Below, in pieces: positions 1 through 5,325 of a stretch of 6,210 nt of DNA. Under the pieces are notes generated by a model. That model saw only the letters and a list, made by a program, of their open reading frames with translations, searched no databases and was not told where the DNA came from. Both the position numbers and the translations under genes were made by a program. The DNA lies in NCBI GenBank assembly GCA_023392645.1, contig JAEVYR010000271.1:1-6210 (forward strand), in the 5' to 3' direction. The stretch comes from Chloroflexota bacterium. GTDB lineage: Bacteria; Chloroflexota; Chloroflexia; Thermomicrobiales; UBA6265. Each line of letters starts with the position of its first letter. Positions within the stretch are counted from its first letter, which is position 1.

Positions 1-1
1 G

Positions 2-715
2 GGTCAGGCACCCGCCCTGGTGCTGATCATGCCCGGCCGCTACGACCCCGAGACGCTCTACGCGACATGGGTTGCCAATGGCTATCAGGCGGTCGAGGTC
101 GAGGACACCACCGTCTGGTCGCTCGCGCCGGGCGATCGCATCGACCTCTCCGCGCCCGCCAGCCGCCCCGCGCTGGGGCTGCTCAACACCATGGTCGTGC
201 TCGATGACGGCACGCTCATCGCCGCGCCCCGGCCCTCGCTGATGGCGTCGACGCTGCGAGCGATCCAGGGCAAATCCGGCTCGCTTGCCACGAACGATGG
301 GCTGCGGCCTGCGCTGGCGGACAGCGTCGACGCGCGCGCGGCGATTCTCGCCACCGGGGAGCTGCTGACCGCGCCGCGAGCAGGGGAGGGAATGGTGCCA
401 TCACCCGTGGCCGCCGGGACGCTGCCGGACGTCGACCTGGTTCTCTTCACCGTCCCACGCGAGGGTGGTCCCGTGAGGATGACGCTCGTGCTCGATGAGG
501 CGGCCGACGACCCCGACGCGCTGCGACGAGCGGTGCGCGATCGCGTCGACGCCGATCTCGCCTGGTCGGCCCGATGGTCGGTCGAGGAGATTCGCATCGC
601 CGGCGCTGACCGAATGATTGAATTGACGATTTTCGGCGACCCGACCCGTGACGCCGTGCTCGACCTTGCCAACCCGCGCGAGCTCGATCCCTTCCGCTGG
701 TCCGATCCTGACTGA
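2..715 (+). CDS. Unrecognised protein, 5' end outside the window
   Basis: The reading frame is open from base 2 to a TGA at 713-715 with GC-rich codon choice, so the gene probably begins before the window. A GTG at 20 could also serve as start, but it has no ribosome binding site and sits inside what looks like a continuing beta strand (ALVLIMPGRYDPE). I do not recognise the family. Counting from the GTG, residues 1-70 alternate short hydrophobic strands and acidic turns. Residues 79-120 are richer in alanine and helix formers. Residues 138-207 form a second alpha/beta part with strands near VDLVLFTVP, VRMTLVLDE and MIELTIFGD. No membrane segment, catalytic motif or repeat is visible in the part present. 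The 'G-R-[FY]-D-P ... GY' layout near the start recalls conserved unknown lipoproteins of Actinomycetota and Chloroflexota, but that is memory, not a match. It is 282 bases from the efflux pair and probably unrelated to it. Confidence 0.7.
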   Translation, partial: GQAPALVLIMPGRYDPETLYATWVANGYQAVEVEDTTVWSLAPGDRIDLSAPASRPALGLLNTMVVLDDGTLIAAPRPSLMASTLRAIQGKSGSLATNDGLRPALADSVDARAAILATGELLTAPRAGEGMVPSPVAAGTLPDVDLVLFTVPREGGPVRMTLVLDEAADDPDALRRAVRDRVDADLAWSARWSVEEIRIAGADRMIELTIFGDPTRDAVLDLANPRELDPFRWSDPD

Positions 716-744
716 GGAGCCGCGAACGCAAGACGGCATCGCCA

Positions 745-769
745 GGTGCCGAGCATTATCGTCGGCGCC
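745..769 (+). terminator. Weak hairpin after the first gene
   Basis: GGTGCCGA (745-752) pairs with TCGGCGCC (762-769), eight pairs including one G-U, around a nine-base loop. It begins 30 bases after the stop of the first gene. No run of T follows, so it is not a classical intrinsic terminator; it may stabilise the 3' end of the message or mean nothing. The rest of 716-900 shows no gene, RNA or clear repeat beyond a near-palindrome GGTGTGACACC at about 799-809. Confidence 0.2.
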
Positions 770-914
770 ACCACGGTAACCGCGGGTCCTGTGCGGGGGT
801 GTGACACCTCCCACGCCGCGCGGCGCTCGGTCGAGACGACACGCCAATTCGGGGCTCTCTCCAGGAGCCTCATCGACGCTCAACATGGCCGCTGGCGGGA
901 TGTTCGTCGGGCGC

Positions 915-944
915 TTGACCCACTGAATGAAGAAGATGTACATT
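915..944 (+). promoter_or_regulatory. Candidate promoter of the SMR-TetR pair
   Basis: TTGACC (915-920) matches the -35 consensus at five of six bases. TACATT (939-944), 18 bases further on, matches the -10 consensus at four of six. The predicted start of transcription is near 950, giving a leader of about 48 bases before the SMR start codon. The -10 lies inside the first operator-like repeat, as expected for repression by the TetR protein encoded downstream. This is read by eye from consensus and no start site is proven. Confidence 0.4.
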
Positions 945-950
945 TGTCCA
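937..950 (+). promoter_or_regulatory. Candidate TetR operator, copy 1 (dyad)
   Basis: TGTACATTTGTCCA is an imperfect inverted repeat: TGTACA and the complement of TGTCCA (TGGACA) agree at five of six positions, separated by TT. It covers the candidate -10 box. A short dyad over the promoter of an operon encoding a TetR regulator is the classical arrangement for autoregulation; that this protein binds it is inference. Confidence 0.45.
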
Positions 951-960
951 TGTTGAAACC

Positions 961-974
961 TGTACGTTTGTCCC
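961..974 (+). promoter_or_regulatory. Candidate TetR operator, copy 2 (direct repeat)
   Basis: TGTACGTTTGTCC (961-973) repeats 12 of 13 bases of copy 1 exactly 24 bases downstream. Its own dyad is poorer (three of six positions). It would fall just inside the transcribed region. Two near-identical boxes in an otherwise unremarkable leader suggest a two-site regulator target. Confidence 0.4.
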
Positions 975-991
975 ACTTTCTCTGTGGGAGG
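971..991 (+). promoter_or_regulatory. Hairpin over the SMR ribosome binding site
   Basis: TCCCAC (971-976) and GTGGGA (984-989) pair perfectly over a seven-base loop, TTTCTCT. The second arm overlaps the Shine-Dalgarno sequence GGGAGG (986-991), which sits six bases before the SMR ATG. In RNA this would partly hide the binding site, so translation could be tuned. The stem is only six pairs (five of them G-C or C-G apart from the end), so the effect may be modest. Confidence 0.35.
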
Positions 992-997
992 TGCGTC

Positions 998-1321
998 ATG
1001 ACCGGCTGGATCTTCCTCATCATCGCCATCGTCGCGGAAATCATCGCCACCACGGCGATCCGCTCGTCCCACGGCTTCACGGTGCTGCTGCCCTCGATCG
1101 TGACGGTCGCCGGCTACGCCGTCGCCTTCGCCTGCTTCGCACAGGCGCTGAAGTCGCTTGATCTCGGCATCGCCTACGCGATCTGGGCCGGCGTCGGCAC
1201 CGCCACGGTCGCCGTGATCGGCATCCTCGTCTTCGGTGAGCCGGGATCGGCGGCCAAGACGGCGGGTCTCGCGCTAATCGTGGCCGGAGTAGTGCTGCTC
1301 AATCTTCAGGGGGCGCATTGA
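998..1321 (+). CDS. Small multidrug resistance (SMR) efflux transporter, EmrE/Qac type
   Basis: This 107-residue inner-membrane protein is the usual SMR size and should form four transmembrane helices: about residues 3-21, 29-50, 57-77 and 85-103. SMR proteins work as dual-topology dimers exchanging protons for cationic drugs or quaternary ammonium compounds. The key residues fall at the same numbers as in E. coli EmrE: E14 (proton and substrate site), Y40, Y60 and W63, with G67. The stretch AEIIATT follows EmrE's AEVIGTT and lacks the tryptophan typical of the guanidinium exporters (Gdx/SugE), so the Qac branch is favoured. The ATG at 998 was chosen because GGGAGG lies six bases upstream and the protein then starts like its family; the frame is open back to a GTG at 746, but that extra part is not SMR-like. 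The gene is followed by a TetR gene overlapping its stop codon, so both are probably one transcript controlled by the repeats upstream. The exact substrate cannot be told. Confidence 0.93.
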   Translation: MTGWIFLIIAIVAEIIATTAIRSSHGFTVLLPSIVTVAGYAVAFACFAQALKSLDLGIAYAIWAGVGTATVAVIGILVFGEPGSAAKTAGLALIVAGVVLLNLQGAH

Positions 1322-1899
1322 CGGACACCGGTGAGATTACCGACGGCCGCGTCGCGCGCGGCCAGGAGCGTCGCGCCGAGATCGCCCGGGCGGTGATCGA
1401 TGTGGTCGCCGAGCACGGTTTGCGCGGGCTGACCCACCGCAAGGTGGCCGAGGCCGCCGGCGTGCCGCTCGGCTCAACCACCTACCACTTCGAAACGCTC
1501 GACGACCTGATGATGGCCGGGCTGGAGCTGGCGGCTGAGCGAAACCTGGCGATGATGCGCCGGGCGGCGGAGCGCCTGGACGCGGGCGGCGATATCGCGG
1601 GCTGGCTGACCGAACTCATGATCGAGATGGTCACGACGTGGCGGGAGAGCAATATCGCCGAGCGCGAGCTCTATCTCGAAGCGATCCGCAACCCCGCCCT
1701 GCGACCGGCCGCGACGCGCTGGGACGACGCCTTCGTCGACATCCTCGAGCCGCATCTGGGCGACCGCGAGGGTGCACGGCTGGCCTGCTGGGCGCTGGAC
1801 GGGCTGGCGGTGACGTTGCTGATCGCCGGGAGCCCGCCGGATCGCGATCGCATCCTGCGCCAGATGGATCGCCTCTGTGCCGATCTCGGCACCGCCTGA
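1318..1899 (+). CDS. TetR-family transcriptional regulator of the SMR gene
   Basis: This 193-residue protein has TetR architecture. Residues 15-70 form the N-terminal three-helix DNA-binding domain, with the helix-turn-helix around LTHRKVAEAAGVPLGSTTYHF (38-58) and the characteristic Y-H-F after the recognition helix, then an all-helical ligand-sensing and dimerisation domain. The start is TTG at 1318, sharing TTGA with the SMR stop codon; AGGGGG (1308-1313) lies four bases upstream and no in-frame ATG or GTG occurs before the domain begins. The overlap implies translational coupling to the transporter. TetR proteins beside efflux pumps usually repress them until the drug binds, so it probably acts on the paired repeats at 937-974 and so on itself. 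The C-terminal part has acidic and tryptophan residues (W107, E113, E118, W134, W157) that could contact cationic ligands, but this is guesswork. Family assignment is firm; the target is inferred from position. Confidence 0.92.
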   Translation: MTDTGEITDGRVARGQERRAEIARAVIDVVAEHGLRGLTHRKVAEAAGVPLGSTTYHFETLDDLMMAGLELAAERNLAMMRRAAERLDAGGDIAGWLTELMIEMVTTWRESNIAERELYLEAIRNPALRPAATRWDDAFVDILEPHLGDREGARLACWALDGLAVTLLIAGSPPDRDRILRQMDRLCADLGTA

Positions 1900-1933
1900 C
1901 GGTTGTAGCCGGCTTCGCCCCCGGATGGAGCCC

Positions 1934-1986
1934 GTAGCGCTGCCCGTGCCAGACGTGGGTTGAGGCCGCCACAGGGGCGGCGCTAC
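1934..1986. repeat. Long inverted repeat between converging genes
   Basis: GTAGCGCTGCCC (1934-1945) and GGGCGGCGCTAC (1975-1986) are complementary over twelve positions with one G-U, enclosing 29 bases. It lies between the converging TetR and permease genes, where it could slow RNA polymerase from either side. The GTAG...CTAC ends and GC-rich arms resemble REP-like palindromes scattered through intergenic regions of GC-rich bacteria. Whether it recurs in this genome cannot be seen here. The 122-base gap (1900-2021) contains no coding sequence that I can support. Confidence 0.5.
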
Positions 1987-1993
1987 AGGCACG

Positions 1994-2005
1994 TTCCCGC
2001 GGGAA
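1994..2005. repeat. Perfect 12-base palindrome
   Basis: TTCCCGCGGGAA reads the same on both strands and lies 17 bases beyond the permease stop codon, read along the minus strand. As a hairpin it can only form four pairs with a four-base loop, and TCATTT follows on the plus strand, so it is a poor terminator. It could be part of the transcription end or a protein site; function unknown. Confidence 0.3.
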
Positions 2006-2021
2006 TCATTTGGACTCCCGA

Positions 2022-2870
2022 TCAGCTCTTCAGGGCGCCGGCGGCGATGTTGCCGATGAAGTGCCGGCTGCCGATGATGAACACGACGATCAGCGGAATC
2101 GTCGCCAGCAGCGTGCCCGCCATGACCATCGCGTAGTCGGTCTGGTAGATGCCCTGCAACTGCGACAGCGCCACCTGCAGCGTCAGGCGGTCCGGGTTGA
2201 TCAGCACCACCAGCGGCCAGAGGTAGTCGTTCCACGCCGTGATGAATGTGAAGATGCCGAGGAACGCCAGCGCCGGCCGCAGCAACGGCAGACCGACGTT
2301 GGTGTAAAGCTGGAAATGGTTGCATCCGTCCAGCCGGCCCGCGTCGATCAGGTCGTTCGGGATCGCGCCCATGGCGTACTGCCGCATCCAGAAGATGCCG
2401 AACGCCCCGGCGATGCCCGGCACGATCAGCGCCTGCAGCGTGCCGACCCAGCCGAAGTTGGCCATGATTACGAACAGCGGCACCGTGTTGAGCTGCGACG
2501 GCACCATCATCGTCGCCAGCACCAGCACGAACAGCCAATTGCGCCCCGGGAACTGGAACTTGGCGAAGGTGAACCCCGCCAGCGAGGCGAAGAACATCGT
2601 CAGCACGGCGGTCAGCGTGGCGACGATGATGGTGTTGACGAAGGAGCTCCAGAACGGAATCGAGTCGAGCACCCGGTTGATGTTGTCCCAAAGGTGCGGG
2701 CCGGGCAGCAGCTTCGGCGGGTAGGCGTAGATCTCCTCCGACGTCCGCGTGGCCATCACGATCAGCCAGTAGAACGGAAAGATCGAGACGACAAGGCCGA
2801 GCACCAGCACAGTGTGCAGGATGACGTTCGACCACCGGATGCCCCGGGGTTTTTCCGTGTAGGTCTCCAT
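2022..2870 (-). CDS. Carbohydrate ABC transporter permease, MalG-like (CUT1)
   Basis: This 282-residue inner-membrane protein is the second permease of a sugar importer. Six membrane segments are visible: about residues 16-40, 75-98, 112-136, 142-162, 199-220 and 248-268. The cytoplasmic EAA loop that docks the ATPase appears as IDAGRLDG...LP (175-195), with the family's A-G-x-x-D-G pattern; D replaces the first E. AWNDYLWPL (212-220) is the hallmark of MalG-type permeases. The ATG at 2870 was chosen because it shares one base with the stop of the upstream permease (TGATG) and GGGAG lies five bases before it; an in-frame GTG directly precedes it and is an alternative. The frame stays open further upstream only as overlap with the other permease. 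It is the last gene of the three-gene operon, and no ATPase gene follows before the converging TetR gene. The sugar is unknown, but the divergent beta-galactosidase suggests a beta-galactoside. Confidence 0.95.
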   Translation of the reverse strand: METYTEKPRGIRWSNVILHTVLVLGLVVSIFPFYWLIVMATRTSEEIYAYPPKLLPGPHLWDNINRVLDSIPFWSSFVNTIIVATLTAVLTMFFASLAGFTFAKFQFPGRNWLFVLVLATMMVPSQLNTVPLFVIMANFGWVGTLQALIVPGIAGAFGIFWMRQYAMGAIPNDLIDAGRLDGCNHFQLYTNVGLPLLRPALAFLGIFTFITAWNDYLWPLVVLINPDRLTLQVALSQLQGIYQTDYAMVMAGTLLATIPLIVVFIIGSRHFIGNIAAGALKS

Positions 2871-3811
2871 CACTTCTCTCCCGTCCGACCGACCAGCGCC
2901 CAGTTCATCAGCGAGAAGACGACGATGATTGCGAACAGCCCCCAGCCGATCGCGGCGCCGTAGCCGAACTGGTTCTGGACGAACGCCTGCTGGTAGAGGT
3001 AGAGCACCATGGTCAACCCCTCGCTGCCGGGGCCGCCGCCGTTGCCGACGAGCACCTGCGGCTCGGTGAAGAGCTGCAGGCCGCCGATGGTCGAGGTGAT
3101 CACCGTGAACAGGATCACCGGGCGCAGCAGCGGAATCGTGATGTCCTTGAAGATGTTCCACTGGCTGGCGCCGTCGAGCCTGGCCGCCTCATACAGGTCA
3201 TCGGGGATCGCCTGCAGGCCGGCGAGATAGATGATGGCGTTGTAGCCGGTCCACCGCCAGACCACCATCGTCGCGATCGCGATCTTGATCCCCCAGGGGT
3301 CGTTCAGCCACTCGACCCGGTCGAGCCCGACGCCGCGCAGGAAGGCGTTGAGCAGGCCGAACTGGTTGCCGAAGATCGAGGCGAAGATGATCGCGATCGC
3401 CACCAGCGAGGTGACGTTGGGAATGAAGTAGGCGATGCGGTAGAGCGAGCGGCCCCGAAGCTCCTGGTTGAGCAGGAAGGCGAGCACGAGCGCGAGGATC
3501 AGCATCGGGATGGTCGAGAGCACCCAGATCTGCAACGTCACCCACAGCGACTTGCGGAAGGTGGCGTCGGTGATCAGGTAGTGGAACTGGTCGAGACCGA
3601 CGTAGCGCATCGGGCCGATGCCGTCCCACGACTGGAATGCCAGGTACAGTGCGAACCCGATCGGGAAGAGCCCGAAGATGACGAAGATGATGAAGAAGGG
3701 CGAAATCGCGAGGTAGATGCCGAGGTACTTTTCCCGCCAGCGCTCGAAGCTGCTCCGTGTCGGCGCTTCCACGCCGCCGTAGACCGGGCTGGACTGTGTC
3801 CGGGTGGTCAT
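2870..3811 (-). CDS. Carbohydrate ABC transporter permease, MalF-like (CUT1)
   Basis: This 313-residue protein is the first permease of the importer and pairs with the MalG-like one to form the membrane channel. After a charged N-terminal tail (1-29), membrane segments lie at about 31-58, 89-114, 125-147, 175-199, 232-248 and 284-305. The EAA loop for the ATPase is well kept: EAARLDGASQ from residue 208, continuing to IP at 226-227. The loop before the last segment contains the GNGGGPG stretch (256-262) common in this family. The ATG at 3811 has GGGAGGG just upstream, inside the end of the solute-binding gene, and starts three bases after that gene's stop. Its own stop overlaps the next start by one base, so the three genes are certainly one operon. 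Length and topology are normal for CUT1 permeases; nothing appears missing. Confidence 0.95.
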   Translation of the reverse strand: MTTRTQSSPVYGGVEAPTRSSFERWREKYLGIYLAISPFFIIFVIFGLFPIGFALYLAFQSWDGIGPMRYVGLDQFHYLITDATFRKSLWVTLQIWVLSTIPMLILALVLAFLLNQELRGRSLYRIAYFIPNVTSLVAIAIIFASIFGNQFGLLNAFLRGVGLDRVEWLNDPWGIKIAIATMVVWRWTGYNAIIYLAGLQAIPDDLYEAARLDGASQWNIFKDITIPLLRPVILFTVITSTIGGLQLFTEPQVLVGNGGGPGSEGLTMVLYLYQQAFVQNQFGYGAAIGWGLFAIIVVFSLMNWALVGRTGEK

Positions 3812-3814
3812 TGT

Positions 3815-5107
3815 CTATCCCTCCCACTTCACCCACGGGTGCTTGTGCTCCAGCTCGCGGCGCATCTGCTTCTGCGCGTCCTCCCACGTGCCTTGCTCCG
3901 GCCGGACGCCGACGGCGACGTCGGTCACCATGCCGCTCATGATGCTGTTCGCGACGGCGTAGGCGGGGCTGGAGTAGAAGGGCTTGATGTTCTGGGCCGA
4001 GGCCGCGAACTGCTCGCCGGTGGCCTGCCCGCCGAAGAAGTCCTCCGGCTCGGACATGGCGGGGTCGGTGAGGGCCTCGACCGCCGAGGGGAAGAGCGCA
4101 AGCGACTGGTACATCTTCACCTGGTTGGCGGGCGACTGGACGAAGCGGATGAGATCGAAGGCCAGCTGGTCGTCGGCGGCGTAAGTGGTGACGCTGATGA
4201 ACGACCCACCGTGGTTGCCGGCCCCGCCGGGCGTCTGGGCGACGCGCCAGGTACCGGCAGTGTCGTCGCCGGATTCCTGCAGCGGTTGCTTGAGCCAGAC
4301 GGCGCCAGGGAACGACGCGACGGCGCCGTTGTTCATCGCCGCGCTCCAGTCGGGGGTGAACGAGTTGACGTTGGCGGCAAGATCGAGCTGCTTCGCCTGC
4401 ATCGCGACGTCCCACGCCCGCCGCACCTGATCGCCGTCGCCGACGTAGACGTTATCGCGGTTCACGTAGAACTCGGTAGCCTGGAACAGTGCCTGGAGAT
4501 AGAGGTTGGGGATGTTGTCGAGCATGTTGACGCCGGGCAGCTTGCCCTGCAGCTCGGCGCCAGCCTGGAAGTAGTCGTCCCACTCGGCGAAGGCCTTCGT
4601 CACCTCGTCCGGCTCGCTCGGCAGGCCGGCCTGGTCGAAGAGGTCGGCGCGGTAGAAAAGCCCGGTCGGGCCGGTGTCCATCGGGAAGCCGATCATCTTC
4701 CCGTCCCTGGTGACGCCGAGCCCCCACTTCCAGTCCAGGTACTGATCCTCGACGTCGGCGGCGCCGAGGTCGTAGAGGTCGACGAAGTTGTCCGAAGCCG
4801 GGAAGTAGCGGGCGATGTCGGAGTTCATGGCGGCCACGTCGGGGACGAAAGCCTTGCCGGCGAGTGTGGTGTTGAGCCGGGAGGCGTAGTCGCCGCCGAT
4901 CTTCTGGTCGTTGACGGTGATGCCCGGATGATCCTGCTCGAAGGCGCGGAAGGTCTCCGGGTCGATCGACCGGTTCCAGTACCAGAGATCGATCGTGTCG
5001 GGGTTCCCGGCGCTGGCGCTGCCGAAGCCTGGCACCGAGCATCCCGACAGCGCGAGCGGAGACAGCAATAACGGCAGGAACCGGCGACGGTCCATGCGGC
5101 GCTCCAT
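3815..5107 (-). CDS. Sugar-binding lipoprotein of ABC importer (family 1 solute-binding protein)
   Basis: This 430-residue extracytoplasmic protein captures the sugar and delivers it to the two permeases encoded just after it. The N-terminus is a lipoprotein signal: basic MERRMDRRRF, a hydrophobic stretch, then the lipobox LSGC with the lipidated cysteine at residue 23. RRRFL (7-11) also fits the twin-arginine pattern RRxFL, so export may be by Tat. Mature-part family marks are WYWNR (42-46), PDVAAMNSDIARYF (89-102) and GKMIGFPMDTGPTGLFYRAD (136-155), followed by LFDQAGL, the typical hinge region of family 1 binding proteins. Aromatic residues available for sugar stacking are plentiful (W42, W44, W126, W128, F151, Y152), though which ones bind is unknown. 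The ATG at 5107 was preferred because AGGAGGG lies eight bases upstream; ATG at 5095, with GGAG six bases before it, is nearly as good and still leaves a full signal. The open frame continues upstream to 5296, but that extension has no signal character. It is the first gene of the operon, divergent from lacZ. Confidence 0.93.
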   Translation of the reverse strand: MERRMDRRRFLPLLLSPLALSGCSVPGFGSASAGNPDTIDLWYWNRSIDPETFRAFEQDHPGITVNDQKIGGDYASRLNTTLAGKAFVPDVAAMNSDIARYFPASDNFVDLYDLGAADVEDQYLDWKWGLGVTRDGKMIGFPMDTGPTGLFYRADLFDQAGLPSEPDEVTKAFAEWDDYFQAGAELQGKLPGVNMLDNIPNLYLQALFQATEFYVNRDNVYVGDGDQVRRAWDVAMQAKQLDLAANVNSFTPDWSAAMNNGAVASFPGAVWLKQPLQESGDDTAGTWRVAQTPGGAGNHGGSFISVTTYAADDQLAFDLIRFVQSPANQVKMYQSLALFPSAVEALTDPAMSEPEDFFGGQATGEQFAASAQNIKPFYSSPAYAVANSIMSGMVTDVAVGVRPEQGTWEDAQKQMRRELEHKHPWVKWEG

Positions 5108-5173
5108 CACAGTGACCCTCCTGGCCCGGTCGCGGCCCCGGATGTGCGGGGACGCGGGCGAGCCGTATGTGCT

Positions 5174-5188
5174 CGATGTGCACCATCG
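5174..5188. promoter_or_regulatory. Candidate operator at the importer promoter
   Basis: CGATG (5174-5178) and CATCG (5184-5188) form a perfect five-base inverted repeat around TGCAC. It overlaps a possible minus-strand -10, TACGAT (5190-5185, four of six), which has only a poor -35, TTCCAT (5213-5208), 17 bases upstream. A regulator bound here would block the importer operon. Such short dyads are common by chance in GC-rich DNA. Confidence 0.3.
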
Positions 5189-5231
5189 TAGAGTGAAGAT
5201 GCCCGAAATGGAACCCCTTCGCGGAGAGAGC

Positions 5232-5248
5232 CGACCCATTTGGGGTCG
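5232..5248. promoter_or_regulatory. Candidate operator upstream of lacZ
   Basis: CGACCC (5232-5237) and GGGTCG (5243-5248) form a perfect six-base inverted repeat around ATTTG; a second register CCCA-TT-TGGG is also perfect. It fills the space just before the lacZ -10 box, the usual place for a repressor site. No regulator gene is present in the window to assign to it; LacI-family proteins often control such loci. Confidence 0.4.
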
Positions 5249-5253
5249 TCCTG

Positions 5254-5259
5254 TATAAA
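5254..5259 (+). promoter_or_regulatory. Candidate -10 box of lacZ
   Basis: TATAAA matches the -10 consensus at five of six bases and is the only AT-rich spot in this GC-rich gap. The -35 position 17 bases upstream reads CCGACC (three of six), so the promoter may need an activator or a different sigma factor. The message would start near 5266, leaving a leader of about 60 bases that contains the short stem GGCGC/GCGCC (5288-5302; alternative register GCGCA-A-TGCGC). Confidence 0.4.
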
Positions 5260-5325
5260 CTGTGCGGACCACGTGCCGCTCGCCGTCGGCGCGCAATGCG
5301 CCCGCCCGGAAAGGACTCCGCCCCC

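Noticed and set aside
85..873. A 262-codon minus-strand frame opposite the first gene
   Set aside because: Serine- and arginine-rich low-complexity translation typical of an antisense shadow; the plus-strand frame has much better protein character.
746..997. N-terminal extension of the SMR gene to a GTG at 746
   Set aside because: It would add 84 residues unlike any SMR protein, run across the promoter and repeats, and ignore the good ribosome binding site at 986-991.
900..997. A guanidine riboswitch before the SMR gene
   Set aside because: No paired ACGR-loop hairpins or other recognisable guanidine aptamer features are visible, and the transporter looks like the Qac branch, not the guanidinium exporters.
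2010..2963. A 317-codon plus-strand frame opposite the permeases
   Set aside because: Very rich in R, Q, H, D and E with no hydrophobic core; it mirrors permease codons and is not a gene.
3581..5071. A 496-codon open frame on the plus strand opposite the binding protein and first permease
   Set aside because: It is antisense to two clear family genes, is rich in V, D, G, R and E as expected of a GC-rich shadow frame, and has no recognisable domain.
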